Shown here one piece after another: positions 11,444 to 24,934 of a stretch of DNA of 64,000 bases; positions within the stretch are counted from its first letter, which is position 1; every line of letters begins with the position of its first letter. The DNA is from Nymphalis io (taxonomy: Eukaryota; Arthropoda; Insecta; Lepidoptera; Nymphalidae): contig NC_065891.1 of the NCBI RefSeq assembly GCF_905147045.1, positions 11,913,001-11,977,000 of the forward strand. The letters are read 5' to 3'. Below the pieces are notes generated by a model, which was not told the origin of the DNA, did no database searches, and was given only the letters and a program-made list of their open reading frames with translations. A program made the position numbers and the translations under genes.

Positions 11444-14220
11444 ATGTCTTTTAACAATAACGTATCGTATCAAATTGCACATACCTATTCAGTTAAACCG
11501 GGTAAATTTGATGAGTTAAAATGTATCTACAATCTTTTCAATACACAGTACATATTGTTGCTCTATTCGAAACGTAGATAAAAGATAAGGAAGAAGCTAG
11601 TAGACTTCAATTACCTGGATACTCAAACTACTACAACTTTAGACAATATTCAAGGGGAGGTGGCGTGTCAATGTTTGTCCATGACAGCTTAAATCACCAT
11701 CTTCTAGAGGAAAGCTGTACCAATGATAACCACTTTCTTTGGGTACATATTGACAAGTATTGTATGGATGTAGGTGTCATATATAAACCTGACAGAACAA
11801 ACTCAAGTGAATTTCTCGAGGAGTATTCACTGCAACTACATAGAAGAAAGAGAATGTTAATTTTTGGAGACTTTAATTATGACTTATTGAAACCCAATGC
11901 TGCGGCTCGTAATTATCAGCTTACTTTAAGAGAGAATGCTATCCAAATTTTAAACAAAATCAATCGTGACTACTGCGCTAGTGAGACTAATACAACAACA
12001 ACTATATTGGATCACGTATGCTCAAGTGTTAAACAAAATGAATTCCACTTAGCAATCATAGATTCAGCAATGGCTGACCACAAACAGATTTTCTTAGAAG
12101 TAAAGAAATGTCAACAAGTACCAGTTAAACGAATACAATACAATGCAATTGACTACAATAGGTTTTTTAGATCTTTCCAGGAGATGAGCAAAGACAACGT
12201 TAACAACACATACACAAGCTTGGAGAGGAAAATATTGACCTGTTTATCAAATAGCAAAGTTAAAAAAATCAAGGTATTAAACCCACCCAAACAGAATTGG
12301 ATCAACCGGGATGTCATAGATGCAATAAATAAAAGAAATAAATTATTTCAGTTAAAAAATAAATCTGACCCCAGATATAAAACTATAAATGAAGATTTGG
12401 ACAAGCAGAAGAAATTGGTACCGAAATTATTCAAAATTCAAAACACAATTATTACCTTAAAACCTTTAATACCTGCTTAAATAAGCCTACCAAGATGTGG
12501 AATTTAATAAAAAGTCTGTCCATCAATAACATCAAAAGCGTACTATCACCACTTAGACTCCAAATTGATTCCAACGTTATTGTTGGTGAGACGGAAGTAT
12601 GTGAACAGTTTAATTTGTATTTCTCTATGATTGGGTTAAATTTAGCAAATAAGATTATTTCACTATATCCTATACACCACACTCCACATTTGGTTAAAAA
12701 TGGAAATGAAATTTCAAAATTTGAACCCGTTACCATAAATGAAGTTCAGAAAATAGTAAAGGATTTAAAAACAAACAGCAGTTCTGGCCTAGATGGAATA
12801 AGTATTAAATCTGTTAAGTCTATTGAGCTGCTGATGGCCGATGAACTAAGTTGCTGCATAAATGAATGTTTTGAAAATGGCATTTTCCCAGATAATTTAA
12901 AGACAGCAAAGGTGACACCTATATATAAATCAGGAAGTAAATTAGATCCAGGTAACTACCGACCCATTTCTGTTCTACCTGTTCTTTCAAAAGTCTATGA
13001 AAAGTCAATCTATAATCGCTTGTACACATTTCTAACCCGTAATAAGATTTTATCTCAAAAGTAATATGGTTTTCGACAACACTAAAACACTCTTTCAATC
13101 ACAATTGACCTCATCACCCGAATTAAAACCAATATTGACAAAAAAAAAGATAGTATTAGGTGTTTTTATTGATCTCAGAAAAGCATTCGATACAGTGAGC
13201 CATGATACACTACTGCAGAAATTATCTAATATAGGCGTAACTGGAAAGGCCCTTGAGGTGTTAAAAATCTTACTTAAATAATCGTCACCAAATTGTGAAA
13301 ATAAATGACAAACAAAGTAGTCCAAGACCCATTCTTTACGGCGTACCTCAAGGTTCCATTTTGGGACCTCTACTATTCCTAATATATATCAACGATATAC
13401 AAGATATTGGGTTAAAAGGAGATTTGGCTCTCTACGCCGACGACTCTAGTCTTTTCTATTATGGTTCCTCTATTACTGACATTATCAACGACGTTCAGGA
13501 CGACCTACAGCTTCTTGATATATGGTTTAAAGGTAATTTGCTGACTATTAATATAGAAAAAACAAATTATGTAATATTTACTGCAAAAAACAAGAAGATA
13601 AAAGCCTACACTGAACCTACTATTAATTCCGAACAAATAAATATAAGCTGACATGGGAACCACACATCCAAAAAATCATATCAAAATTATAATCCTTGAC
13701 CAGAGCTCTTCGTGGTGTAGCGCGATGTTTACCGCGAAAAGTAAAATATCTGATATATAACTCATTGGTGAAACCACATATCGATTACTTAATTGAGATC
13801 TGGGGGACTGCGGCGAAAGTACACCTTAAGAAAATACAAACCGCTCAAAATAAATTGATTAAAGTGTTATTTAACTACAACTTCCTAACATCATCTGAAA
13901 AAATTTATAAAAATACTAAAATAGTAAATATCGCTCAAACATATGCCTATAAAACATGCATATTAGTACGAAAAATATTGAATAAAGAAATCCACACAAA
14001 TTTAAATTTTAAAACAAAATCAGCTATACAAAGAATTCAATTGCGTAACGCAGATCATATTACCTTGCGCATCCCTAGAACTAATTACGGAAAAAAAAAT
14101 ATTACTTTCGAGGGAGCTAAGCTGTACAACGGGTTACCGAGAGACATTAAAGAGCCCACATCTATGGCAAGTTTCAAAAGACGTCTAAGATTTTATATAA
14201 CAAACAACATAGTACAATAA
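11444..14220 (+). pseudogene. LINE ORF2 remnant (endonuclease and reverse transcriptase)
   Basis: Endonuclease remnants run from about 11444 to 12100, with a GDFNYDLL motif. The reverse transcriptase core lies at 12495-13651 in several frames. A TAA at 13063-13065 replaces a sense codon just before the YGF motif, and the frame shifts near 13281 and 13650. The catalytic YADD core is intact at the residue level. A C-terminal region (13696-14220) ends before an A-rich tail. It is a broken gene, not an active polymerase. Confidence 0.75.
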
Positions 14221-14580
14221 ATATATATAAATGATAAAACAATAATTCTAAAAAATTCTAAAAACAAAAAAAAAAAATTTTGTCTAAAAAATGAAAAAAA
14301 AAGAAAATGGAAAAAAAGGAAAATATATATTAAAAATAATAATAAAATAAAATGATGAACAGATTTCAATAAATATGCCGCATCCATACTTTTGTATTCC
14401 TGAGGTGACACGGCGGGCGATATGTTTAACAAGCTCGTTGATCGTCGAAAAATTTCTGCATCTACCTTCTTTCTTATGAATTTTTGTAACACTCTACGCT
14501 TAGATTTTTATATTAGTTTGTAACTTTCTCATGTAAGTGAATTTCTGTAATTCTTTATGAGAAATAAATTCTTTAAACTT

Positions 14581-14916
14581 ATAATTATTAAGTTACTATA
14601 ATCCATTATTTTCAATTATGTATGTTTATTTTATAGTTTATTATGTTCACCTGTAAATATCCTTTATATTAACTTAATTAAATATGAAATGGGCTATAAA
14701 TTTATTATTTAATATAATGAAAGTGTGGCAGTTTTTGTAAGTAAATCTGGTAACACTGTACAATTGTCGCTGTCTGAACGAAGTACGAACGCTGACGTCA
14801 GTGACTTGATTATTTTTCAGACAAAATCAACTAAGCGGCGAGCTAGTTTTATATAATTTGTACATAAATAAAATAATTAGTGTTTCATAATATAAGTATT
14901 TTGATTCTTTGTTAAA
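14581..14916 (+). promoter_or_regulatory. Probable promoter and 5' UTR of PGRMC/MSBP
   Basis: Non-coding stretch between the LINE end and the PGRMC start codon. A perfect CRE palindrome TGACGTCA lies at 14793-14800, about 120 bp before the ATG. No TATA box is obvious. Function is inferred from position. Confidence 0.45.
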
Positions 14917-17900
14917 ATGGCATCGACGCCTGAGACTAAAACAATAGAAACGGAGAGTTCTACATCTAATTCTAGTATCATATATGAAATTTTTTATAGT
15001 CCGGTAAATTTGCTGTTAACTTTGATTATTGTTGTATTGGTGTATAAAATATTTAAAAGCAAGTTTGGAAAAGTGTACGTGGAACCACCGACGCCGGAGC
15101 TTCCAAAAATTAGGAAAGATATGACAGTAGCAGAACTTCGGCAATACGACGGCACACAGCCCGATGGTCGAGTTCTGGTGGCGGTAAATGGGTGGATATT
15201 CGATGTGACGCGAGGACGCCGCTTTTACGGACCCGGTGAGTGCATCTGTTTATTAATAGCGTCTACTTTGTGACTCAGTGTTTATGTATTCATGATGTTG
15301 TGATGCATTATACATGAACCATTTTGATACTAGCATTGACGCAGTTGGTTAAATTATTTATTATTCAAATCAATGCTTATTGATGAGCTGTATTTTATTC
15401 AATCGATAAAAGTCTCTACATCACACCTTCAGAATATCATTTGAGTTATGTAACATAATACCTTTTTAAACATTGGTAATAAAATGTTTATATATTTTAA
15501 ATGTTGTTTTGTAGCTTGTATTTGTATAATGACCTCATGATATGTATTTTAACATTCTTAAATGTTATAGGTGGTCCATATGCAGTTTTTGGAGGTAAAG
15601 ATGCATCACGAGGCTTAGCTACATTCTCTGTGACATCAACAGATAAAGAGTATGATGACCTCAGTGACCTTAATTCTATGCAGATGGAATCTGTTAAGGA
15701 GTGGGAAGCTCAATTTAGAGGTGAGATTAAGAACATTATAACTTACAGTTCTACTAGAATTTTTACACATAGGATGATAAATATGTTATGTATTAATTTT
15801 ATTATTTGTTACTGGCAACTCTAATTCAATTGATTAAATTCAATATATTTTAGGAAAGAGACTTTTATGATTACATTGTAAATTAATTTGTGTTTTGTTT
15901 GTATATCATAAATACAATTTAAAAAAATCAAAGCATGTAATATATTTTAATATACATATGATAATATTGATAATTTATCAACGATAATATCAAACATCAT
16001 TATCAATTTATTATAGTATAAATAGAGCAGTGTATTGTACAGATTGTAGTTTGTAGACTGGTTAAATAGTACATAATAAGAACCAAAATCATGAACAGAT
16101 TGTTTTACTTGATAAAATATTTGATAATGTATTATTTACTTGTTAAATCTTTACACTGCATTGGTGCACTTCAAGATAAGATTGTCAACTAAGAATATCA
16201 AAGTTTTTGAACGAATATGTTACTTAAATACAAGTTACTTATATTAACAATAAAAGAAACTATTTTGCTAAAACAATATTAAATCAGATATCACATTTGT
16301 GACAGTGTACTACACTAGGAGAGCAGTATAAAAAAATTGCAGAGATGTTTCAACAAATAATAAATAATATTTTAACACACAATTAGTCCATACTGAAACA
16401 TATTTTGTCCGTATGCTTCATGACTCGGTTCCTAGTCGTAGCTATATGTAGTTATAGATGCGACAATAATAAGCTACAAGTGAATATGGTTGGTAAACTA
16501 TAAATGATTGTTCGCAAAGTTGCTTGCAATTTGGTGGCACAAAGACAAACAATGAATAAGTATAAAACAATTCATTTTATAAATAAGTAGTATTTTATAA
16601 AAACTAATGTAATTAAATAAACATAACATTAAATATTAATTTATTGTGTTCAGCATTGCGAATTAATTAGTTAAACAAATGTTATTAATACATTTCTAAA
16701 TAACAAAATAAAATTCGATTAAATAATTTTGTCAGAGGCCCTTTGACAATCCGCCTCGGTGGTCCGTGGACGGTTTCGGATGCAGTGGTATCGAACGACC
16801 GTGTTACATGATAATCGCTTCGATGGACTCGAAAATATTCATTCGTAATTTTTTCACGGCATACGGTTTAGTTTTAGTAAATGACCTAAGCAGTGAAAGT
16901 GGTAATTATGAACACAATGTTAATGTTATTTAGCAGAAAAATGTGCTTATTAATCTTTACTATACATGACGGCGAAAACAAAGTAACGTAACGTAAGGTA
17001 ACGACCATAGAAGATGATATTCAGTTTACTTACCTTACATTGTTTTAATCTAAACGAAGGTGTCAGTCATTTATTATTCTTTGTAAAAAGTTAATATTAC
17101 TTAATTTTTTAGCCCCTGACATAAAAAAGAGGTCATATATTGTTTAACGTGTGGCGTTGTGGTTCTCAAACGAATGGACCGATGTTGATGCTGTTTTTTC
17201 TGTTTGAAACCTTTTCTTGGCTATAAATTATGATCTGTTTAAGCGTTTGAAGAATATCAGCTCATTGCCCACTCGACAAAAATGTCTTACCAATTTTCAC
17301 AAGTTTTTATATATTTTTTTTATACTGTTAATAAAGTTAAACGGCTAACGTACACATTTGATTTTTTACGTTTTAGAGTTTTTTTTTTCTTTTTTGTGTC
17401 GGGGCTTTTTAAAGTGTTTATAAAACTATGAAGTATCACCATTTTGATTTAGATAAAAGTTAGCGTGTACTTAATACAAAGATAGATAGGCAACCATTTT
17501 ATTCTGAAGTATTTTCGCATCTTGTACAAAACCATAACCTTTTTTTGAATGTATCGATTTCTTATCGAGTTAATAAGTTCTTTTAGCTGCTTTTTTGTTG
17601 TAATTAAACACTAAACTAACTCACTTTACCGAACTAAAAAACTTGCTATCATATTTATCCCAACACATTTTTATCGATCGTGTATAACAAAATTTCCGCT
17701 ATTATTTTCATGATATCTTCAAAATTATGAACTTCATATAGAAAGTATCAAATATTTATTAAAATTATAGTAATATATATATATAATATCCTAACTAAGT
17801 ATCAGTTTCACACAAATATCTGAATTTAAATATGTATTATGTTTCGTGAAAGTTGAGCTGTCACGGCCATCTGCGCGTAATTTAAATATTATGCGTAAAG

Positions 17901-20900
17901 GTACTCGTTTTTCAACCTTTCTCATTATTTTTTCGAAACGTGACTATAAAAATACGTTTTTAATAAGGCATATATAATTGCCTTTCGTTGCTCAAGCTCA
18001 GGTGCCTCGTGTCACAATAGTGCTATAGGCTATTCCAATCGAAAGTGTAGAGATAACCTTAGTTTTATATATTCAACTACAAATTGCAAACAGTTTTGGA
18101 TTACTGTTCCATTTAATTTCTTATATATACTTTAATTTTACTTCCAAACCTCCGACAACAACATCGACGACAATCAAAACGCCATTTTTTCACGAATCCA
18201 TTATGAATCTATAAATTATTCAACATCTTTCAACCAATGATATCACGTCAATTCCATATCAACGTTTTTTTGTTTGTCATTACGCCTCTTGTGATTGGAA
18301 TAGGCTATATAAACGTTTTAATAGACTTAACGAAAGTCTTTACATGAACAGCAAGGACACAATATAACACTCAGTTTCTGACACCGCAACGTAAATACAT
18401 CCTCGTTTTATGCTAAGAAGTCGAGATGGCCTAGTGGTAAGAACGCGTGAATCTTAAGCGATGATCGTGGGTTCAAACCTGGACAAGCACCACTGAATTT
18501 TCATGTGCTTAATTTGTGTTTATAATACATCTCGTGCTTGACGGTGAAGGTTAACATCGTGAGGAAACCTGCATGTGTCTAATTTCACTGAAATTCTGCC
18601 ACATGTGTATTCCATCAACCCGCATTGGAGCAGTGTGGTGAAATAAGCTCCAAACCTTCTCTTCAAAAGAGAGAGAAGGCCTTAGCCCAACAGTGGGACA
18701 TTAACAGGCTGTTACTGTACTGTACTGTCATAGATCCAACATAGCACTGACGACTATCTGCTTAAAGATTAACAGCTCATGATGTTCACTTATTATTTCG
18801 TACGAGTTAATTTTATAAACGTTTAAATGTATGAGAGCGAAAATTGTTACTTATTTACCGCAGCTTCGCTATTAGTCCTTGACTGCATATTCTATATAAG
18901 GAATATGTAAAATTTTACATTCGTTCTATTACGATACGATTCTTATTATATATATTACTGGTTACCCTGACTGCCTCGTTGGACTACATGTAAGGGCACA
19001 GACCTAGGTTCAAATCCGAGGTCGGGCCAATAAAAAAATAATTCGATTTTCCTATCAGAAAATTCTCAGTAACAGACCGGAGTCTGGCAGTAGAAAGTGT
19101 AACCAGTAATAATCGATCTGGAGAATTTCCTCCAGATCGATTATTACTGGTTACCCGTCCAGACATCACATGGGTAGAATAAAGGTCTACCTAAAACTTT
19201 TATATCGTAATACATATTATCATGTTTCGACTGGACATATTATGGACATAAAATCTTACATTATAATAATAAATACAAATTATAAGAACAGAACAGAAAC
19301 AGCCTGTCAATGTCCCACTACTGGGCTAAGGCCTCCTCTCCCTTTTTGAGGAGGAGGCTTGGAGCTTGTCCCATCGCGCTGCTCCAATGCGGGTTGGTAG
19401 AATACACATGTGGCATAATTTCAATGAAATTAGACACATGCAGGTTTCCTCACGATGTTTTCCTTCACCGTCAAGCTGAATTATAAAAACAAATTCAGTG
19501 GTGCTTGCCCGGGTTTGAACCCACGATCATCGGTTAAGATTCACGCGTTCTAACCACTAGGCCATCTGGGCTTTTTAAATACAAATTATAAGCTGTCGAA
19601 AAATTATAAATGCCGTGCTTATAATGGACCAATTTAAGTAATAGTACACTAAGTTAAAATAAAGGATTATAAATTATCATTTTCATTGTAAATTTATAAA
19701 ATATGCCTAATATTATTATAATGAAAACTTATTTGTTTGTAAGCAAATGTTAAAAACAACATTTCTAGTATAAATAAATGAAAAAGAAATTATTAGTTAA
19801 AAACATTTTTAAAAACAAGCAATTTTAGAATAGAAAATTTCTTGTTTACGCTTTTGACTGCTTTGCGAACTCATTTCGTTTAAAGCGAGGTAATCATGAC
19901 ACTAGTTAGCATCATCATCGTCATGCTTACCAGAAAAACGTATTGTCTTCGGAACTGCACCAACATGTAAAATTTTAACTCCATAGGAAAAGAAAAAATC
20001 GAAATTCAACTTGTAAGATTTTAAACAACAAAGTAACAAACATTACAAGCTTTACTGGTTTTGTTTAATTTAACCAAAACAGTATGTAAATGCCATAATG
20101 ACTAAGTTACTGTCAGTGTCAAAGAGTTTAAAAATTTCTGAGAACTGATAGTGATGAGGATGACTTTGCTAAGTGTTGCCCTTACTTTATTCACTCCTTT
20201 GTCGTTACAGTATTTTACTACTAATGTATTTTAAAACGTTTAAATAACTAATAATTATAAAGTAAAACTTAACTTAGTTCATTTATAATAGCTATTTATT
20301 GTCAATTTGCTCTTAAGAGCAGCAGTTTATTTAATTACTCATTAGTAACATATAAAATCATTTATTTTGAAATTTATTTTCGCGTAAAAACATATTTCAT
20401 TGTATCTTTTGTAATGGAACGTATGACGTCAAGTGACGTATCTAAGTACCGTTAGCAACGCTACAGTCAAGTCAAGATATTGTTTTACAAGTAATTCAAA
20501 TACTGCCCAGGCCTTCGTTCAGAAAAGAGTACTTGTTGGTTCTTCTCGGTAGAAATATTTACATTCCTGTCTCATGGTAAATTTCTGTAACAAGATGGTT
20601 CAAAATCACTGGTGGTAGAGCTTTGTGCAAGCTCGTCTGGGTAGGTACCACCCACTCATCAGATATTCTACCGCAAAACAGCAATACTTGATATTTTTGT
20701 GTTCCGGTTTGAAGGGTGAGTGAGCCAGTGTAATTAAAGGCACAAGGGACATAAAATCTTAGTTCCCAAGGTTGGTGGCGCATTGGCTATAAGCGATGGT
20801 TGACATTTCTTACAATACCAATGTCTAAGGGCGTTTGGTGACCACTTACCATCAGGTGGGCCACCTGTCCACCGTATACTCGTCCACCTTCATATTCTAT

Positions 20901-21249
20901 AAAAAAATAAAAATAAAACTTGTTCTATAGAAGCGCTTAAATAATGCACTAAGATTTTAAAATGAAGGAAAATGACTGCAATTAATATGATAATTATCTA
21001 AAGAATATAATATTAAGATAAATATTTTCGATGTATTTATGTCTGTTTAGAATTAGGAAGTACATCTACATAGGGAAACGAATTTAACAAAAAAATATGA
21101 TAAAAATATTATCTGTTCGCATTTCAGAGAAATATGACCTCGTTGGTAAATTACTTAAACCTGGAGAGGAGCCCACGAACTATTCAGACGAGGAGCCAGA
21201 GGAAACCGACAACTCGACCAGCAGTCCCGACGACAAGAAGGACCTGTAA
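14917..21249 (+). CDS. MSBP: Membrane-associated progesterone receptor component (PGRMC/MSBP), 3 exons, complete
   Basis: ER-membrane, heme-binding protein of the MAPR family, which partners cytochrome P450s and steroid/sterol metabolism. Exons are 14917-15235, 15571-15720 and 21128-21249. They total 591 nt (196 residues; human PGRMC1 has 195). A hydrophobic segment at about residues 31-46 is the single N-terminal membrane anchor. The cytochrome b5-like domain follows, with FDVTRGRRFYGP, GPYAVFGGKDASRGLATF and DEYDDLSDL-like sequence. Y104 and Y110 match the two tyrosines of the heme site in human PGRMC1 (Y107, Y113). The C-terminal tail is acidic, with GEEPTNYSDEEP as in the vertebrate proteins. 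Intron 2 (15721-21127) is 5.4 kb and holds several repeats. Identity is very likely; the fly symbol is used by analogy. Confidence 0.95.
18023..18312. repeat. Possible MITE with short terminal inverted repeats
   Basis: CTATAGGCTATTCCAATC near 18023-18041 is mirrored by GATTGGAATAGGCTATATA near 18294-18312, about 16 of 17 positions matching as inverted repeats. The interior is AT-rich and non-coding. No other copy is seen in the window, so this is tentative. Confidence 0.35.
18414..18728 (+). mobile_element. SINE family 1, full-length copy
   Basis: The best copy of the main SINE. The tRNA-like head has an A box TGGCCTAGTGG (18427-18437) and a B box GGGTTCAAACC (18469-18479). A body follows with GTGAGGAAACCTGCATGTGT, CAACCCGCATTGGAGCAG and CAACAGTGGGACATTAACAG, ending in a short CTGTA repeat. 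The sequence style is that of SINEs widespread in butterflies (recalled, not searched). Confidence 0.85.
18968..19098 (+). mobile_element. SINE family 3, truncated copy
   Basis: Head and part of the body of the SINE described at 7530-7897: TGCCTCGTTGGACTA, then GACCTAGGTTCAAATCC, CAGAAAATTCTCAGTAACAG and CCGGAGTCTGGCAGTAGAAA. The usual tail is replaced by a foldback at 19099-19154. Confidence 0.7.
19099..19154. repeat. Perfect 25-bp inverted repeat (hairpin)
   Basis: Arms 19099-19123 and 19130-19154 are perfect reverse complements around a 6-nt spacer. The outer part of the arm (ATTACTGGTTAC) also occurs directly at 18954-18965, before the adjoining SINE. The inner part resembles the end of SINE family 3. 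Confidence 0.9.
19299..19576 (-). mobile_element. SINE family 1, near full-length copy
   Basis: Reverse-oriented copy: CAGCCTGTCAATGTCCCAC at the left and the tRNA-like head (CCACTAGGCCATCTGGGC) at the right end. It lies in intron 2 of PGRMC/MSBP. Confidence 0.85.
20608..20918 (+). mobile_element. SINE-like family 2 copy with A-rich tail
   Basis: Dispersed repeat starting near GGTGGTAGAGCTTTGTGCAA and ending CATATTCTATAAAAAAATAA. Internal marks are CTCATCAGATATTCTACCGC and CCAAGGTTGGTGGCGCATTG. The A-rich tail sets the sense direction. It has no clear Pol III boxes, so its origin is unsettled. Confidence 0.75.
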
Positions 21250-21315
21250 ACTTAACGAGTGACTATATCAATGGCTTAACCAAACATATATTATTATTGT
21301 TGCTATTTGAAATCT

Positions 21316-21321
21316 AATAAA
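21316..21321 (+). terminator. Poly(A) signal, PGRMC/MSBP
   Basis: AATAAA about 67 nt after the stop codon. A longer alternative 3' UTR cannot be excluded. Confidence 0.45.
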
Positions 21322-21506
21322 AATTATACAATAACTTCTTACCAGAGTTCAAACGTATATTAATTGATTAGAATATTATGATAGATGTTCCTGCATAGTC
21401 CGCGCCGTTTGGTCACAACACAAGGGTGACCACACAGATCCTTATCCTTCACTGTATTCTATGTCACGTTGGACGTGTCGTTGGCTTTTTTCCTGTATCT
21501 ATTTAA

Positions 21507-21625
21507 CCTTTGGGATAGTAGATATAAGGCCGCAGAACTCGAGGTTCTGAGTTCGAATGCAATAAATTGTTTGGTCGTTCTATCGAGATGTTCCCAGAAG
21601 ACTGCTGACTGACGACAAGTAAACC
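21507..21625 (+). mobile_element. SINE family 3, old fragment
   Basis: ATATAAGGCCGCAGAACTCG, then GGTTCTGAGTTCGAATGC and the TTGTTTGGTCGTTCTATCGA region, match the head and early body of SINE family 3 with many changes. Confidence 0.5.
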
Positions 21626-24600
21626 ATGTTTGATTCATGAACTCAACCAATAATACAATTGTTTGGTTAAGCCTGTATGGAATTACTTAATTTTATTTTC
21701 ACATAAAATTGAAACAAGATTTCTACACTTGTTCCGTCCTGCTAGGATACAAACGGTAATTCAAAAATTGTAAACAATATAATGCTTCTAATTTTAAATA
21801 CAACCCAATTACAGATTAAATATGAATAATATATCGTACTAAACATGAAATATGTAGTTGATTGAATACTCTACATTTGAATCGTATAATAGAGTTTCTG
21901 TGGGAAATAAAATGGCAACCCGAAACAGAATCTTGAGCAAAATATTTTAATACGTCTCATTTATGAAGTAAGGTACAAATAAAATCATATTATTTCGTAT
22001 AAAGTATATGTGAGTGGTAGAAATATCGAAATTAAAACGTATTTTTGTAATAGTTCACTTTTGTAATCAATTCCCTCGAAAAATATGATAGCTTCACGGT
22101 TACTTTAAATGTGTATAAGTACTAACACACTTGCTTATTTTATAAACATCTCTCTTCGACCTCGACCCGTTACTAGTAAACGTGCCACTGCAGGCGCATT
22201 TTTTTTTAAATATCGTGTTTGCAAGGCTCAGGGCAAACCGAAAATGTATAGGATTGTGATCAGACCGTGACGTTTCCTTGAAAAATAATAAAAACTTTAA
22301 ATTTAATTATATGCAATAGTCGAGTTTATTTTAAAAATACTTTATACTGGCAAATTGTAGAATTTCTCTGAAATAAAAATTAAGTTATTTCTTATTTTGG
22401 CTTTGTGAAAACTTTCTAGAAACAAAAATTCTACCTCTCGACCCTTATGTGAGGTAAGATGAGTCTGTCTTTTGTTCGAGGCAATAAAATCTCGACGCTG
22501 TTCGAGGTCATATAGAGGTTAGACTAAACAGAGAGAAAAACGAAATTAAAAAAAAACTTATTTAAATATGATAAAATGAACAAATTATATGAACTTTTAA
22601 TTCGTTGTACGTATCGTTTAGCTTAATAATTATAAATTAATTAATAAAATAGCAATTTTTGATTTGCCGCTTTGTTCACACAGCAGGTTATATGACGCTT
22701 TATTTTAACATTAAAAATACATATATTTCTCGCCTTGTATAGACGTCGGTTGCTAAGGTTTCATGTTTAAAGTATATAATGATGTTTACAAAGTAAGATC
22801 TTTTTATATATGTGATATAAATAACCGATAATGCTGTATATATAATTGTTAGAAAAATTATTTTTACACTTTACATACAATATATACGTAATTGATGTCG
22901 TCAAAAGAAATATAAATAAATTAAAATCGTTTTTATTTTATAACATAACGGACCTTTAAAGACAAATTAAAGTTAAACAGCGAGATGTTTTTTTTTTTAA
23001 ATTAAACTATTAATTTGACAACAGGAGTATATGTAAACTAGACATAATTTTCGAAATGAAATTTAATTATATTATAATGGTTTGAGTCATTAGATTTTGA
23101 TAAGTACTGGTTTGACTTTAAAGGTTCGAGAATCGTTAAACAACAATGTAAGACATGAGGCCTCAGTGACCATTTTAAATGAAATGTATTATACTAAAAA
23201 ATGTTGTTGCAAAATAATACTATATATTATGTATACCGCGAACGTGTATTTACAAATATATATATAAATTGAAAGACTGAAATGGAATTAGGTTGATAAC
23301 ATCGAGGGATATGAACATAAATTGTAAATTGCACATTCCTAGTTCAATCGGTAAATAAATAAAGTTGTATCAACTTGCATACATCTTCCTTTGTTGTTTT
23401 ATTAGTGGCGATTTATTTGTACACAATGTCTTAACTTGCTTGACGGTACTTATCTCTTTTTAGGTATTTTTTATTTATTTATTAATCATTAACCTTTTTA
23501 AAAAGCAGGTTTTATTTTAACTATGTATTAAAAACAATAAGTTCAGTGTTGCCAGCGTCAAAAATGTGTGTAAAAACTCAATAGGTTGGATAATTTAAGT
23601 TCAATTTCATGATTTGACACAAAAATAAATGCAAGTAAAAAAGTCAAATTAGTTAAGAAATAGCTTACAAAATATTTAGCGCCAATGTTTCGCATTTATT
23701 GTGTTTTTTTTAATATCCCGTTTACATTCAGCTCATTTACATGGTTGTGCAACTGCACCGTCGAATGCATTGCGTTTATATACTCGCGTTGTCTACTCCC
23801 ATCCCCACTCTCCTTGTTGCCGTGTTAATGGGTGAAATGTTAATTTGATATTAAATATATCGTTACGGGATGTTTTGCTGAATGAACTTTATCTACAAGA
23901 TTCACACGATTATTGGTACTTAAATATGACAAGATGTGCATAATAAAATATCGTTTATTGTTGATAATTAAACAAGAAAAAACTCGGCGTTCACTTGTAT
24001 GATTTTTATACGATTTTGTTTTTCCCTTGAATTGTGTGAATGAATGAAGCAAATTATAGAATTTTCTTGTAATTGTTTTCATTTATTTTGTATACAATGC
24101 GACTTGTTCAATGTTGTAGTTTGTATTTATTGTTTTTCTTTTAAGCGTTAAGATGTGTCGTGTGCAAGTAATTAAGTTGTGTTTGGGGTTATGAAAATTA
24201 ACTATTGTTATATGTAGCTATTTATATAAGCTTCGTTTTAAGTTTGGGAAACTCTCTTAATATACGTTTTTAACACTAGACGACTGCTTTTATTGCAATT
24301 ATGAAATTAAATATTTAATTATTTATTTTCTATCAAAACAAATAAGCCATAATATTAGAAACGAATACTTGTTTTTTTTTTTATAAAGTATAGTTATCGA
24401 AGACAATAAATATTTATTTTTTTACATATTCTGCCTTTCTTCATTTTAATGAAGGCAATACTTAAACGTCTTCATCTTATATCACATCAGGATTATTTCA
24501 ATTTGTTTAATTTTATTTTAATTCGATGTACATTTATTAGTTTTCAAAAATTTTAAAGAATAAGTAGCTTACTTTACTAAATGTTATTTATCGTACATTA

Positions 24601-24934
24601 GCTTGGCACCGTTGCTACCTAAAACTTAATTTGCATCATGTGTATTTAAATTGAATCGGCATAGATAATAATAAAAATAATTATATGTGTATGGCGTTAC
24701 GACGTAAATTATCACGTTAATATAATTTTATTTTTTAAATAATTTGTTTTATTTTTACCGTTTATTTTTTAATTGAGGCACGAATTTTATCGTTCCAGAT
24801 TATTTTAGTTTTTTTTTTCTATTTTATAGAATAACAACATATCTATTTTAGTCAAAGACATTCGATAAAACTTAAAAGTAGGTTAATCCGACCACTAAAA
24901 CATTGCTGGCTAAAATTGATTATTGTATTATTAC

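Larger units (their letters stand above)
10370..14580 (+). mobile_element. Decayed non-LTR retrotransposon (Jockey/CR1-type LINE)
   Basis: A nearly full-length LINE relic. A possible 5' UTR (about 10370-10567) is followed by ORF1 remnants (10568 to about 11440), APE-type endonuclease and reverse transcriptase remnants (about 11444-14220), a 3' UTR with A-rich DNA, and an end near AATAAATTCTTTAA at about 14565-14578. The frame is broken many times (around 11017, 11580, 12480, 13063, 13281 and 13650), so it cannot encode a working protein. Visible RT phrases are VTPIYKSGSKLDPGNYRPIS, GVPQGSILGPLLFLIYINDI and YADDSSLF. The clade call is a judgement from the motif style. Both ends are approximate and no target-site duplication was identified. 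Confidence 0.85.
15721..21127 (+). other. Large second intron of PGRMC/MSBP
   Basis: AT-rich intron carrying a possible small MITE (18023-18312), SINE family 1 copies in both orientations, a SINE family 3 copy joined to a 25-bp hairpin, and a SINE-like family 2 copy. A perfect CRE lies at 20424-20431. A less AT-rich patch at about 16735-16870 is unexplained. No coding exon was recognised. Confidence 0.6.

Noticed and set aside
10568..14220. A host gene in this stretch
   Set aside because: The endonuclease and reverse transcriptase motifs with many frameshifts identify a LINE relic.
18414..18490. tRNA gene
   Set aside because: A-box and B-box sequences are present but the segment is the head of a SINE repeated across the window. 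No full cloverleaf was checked.
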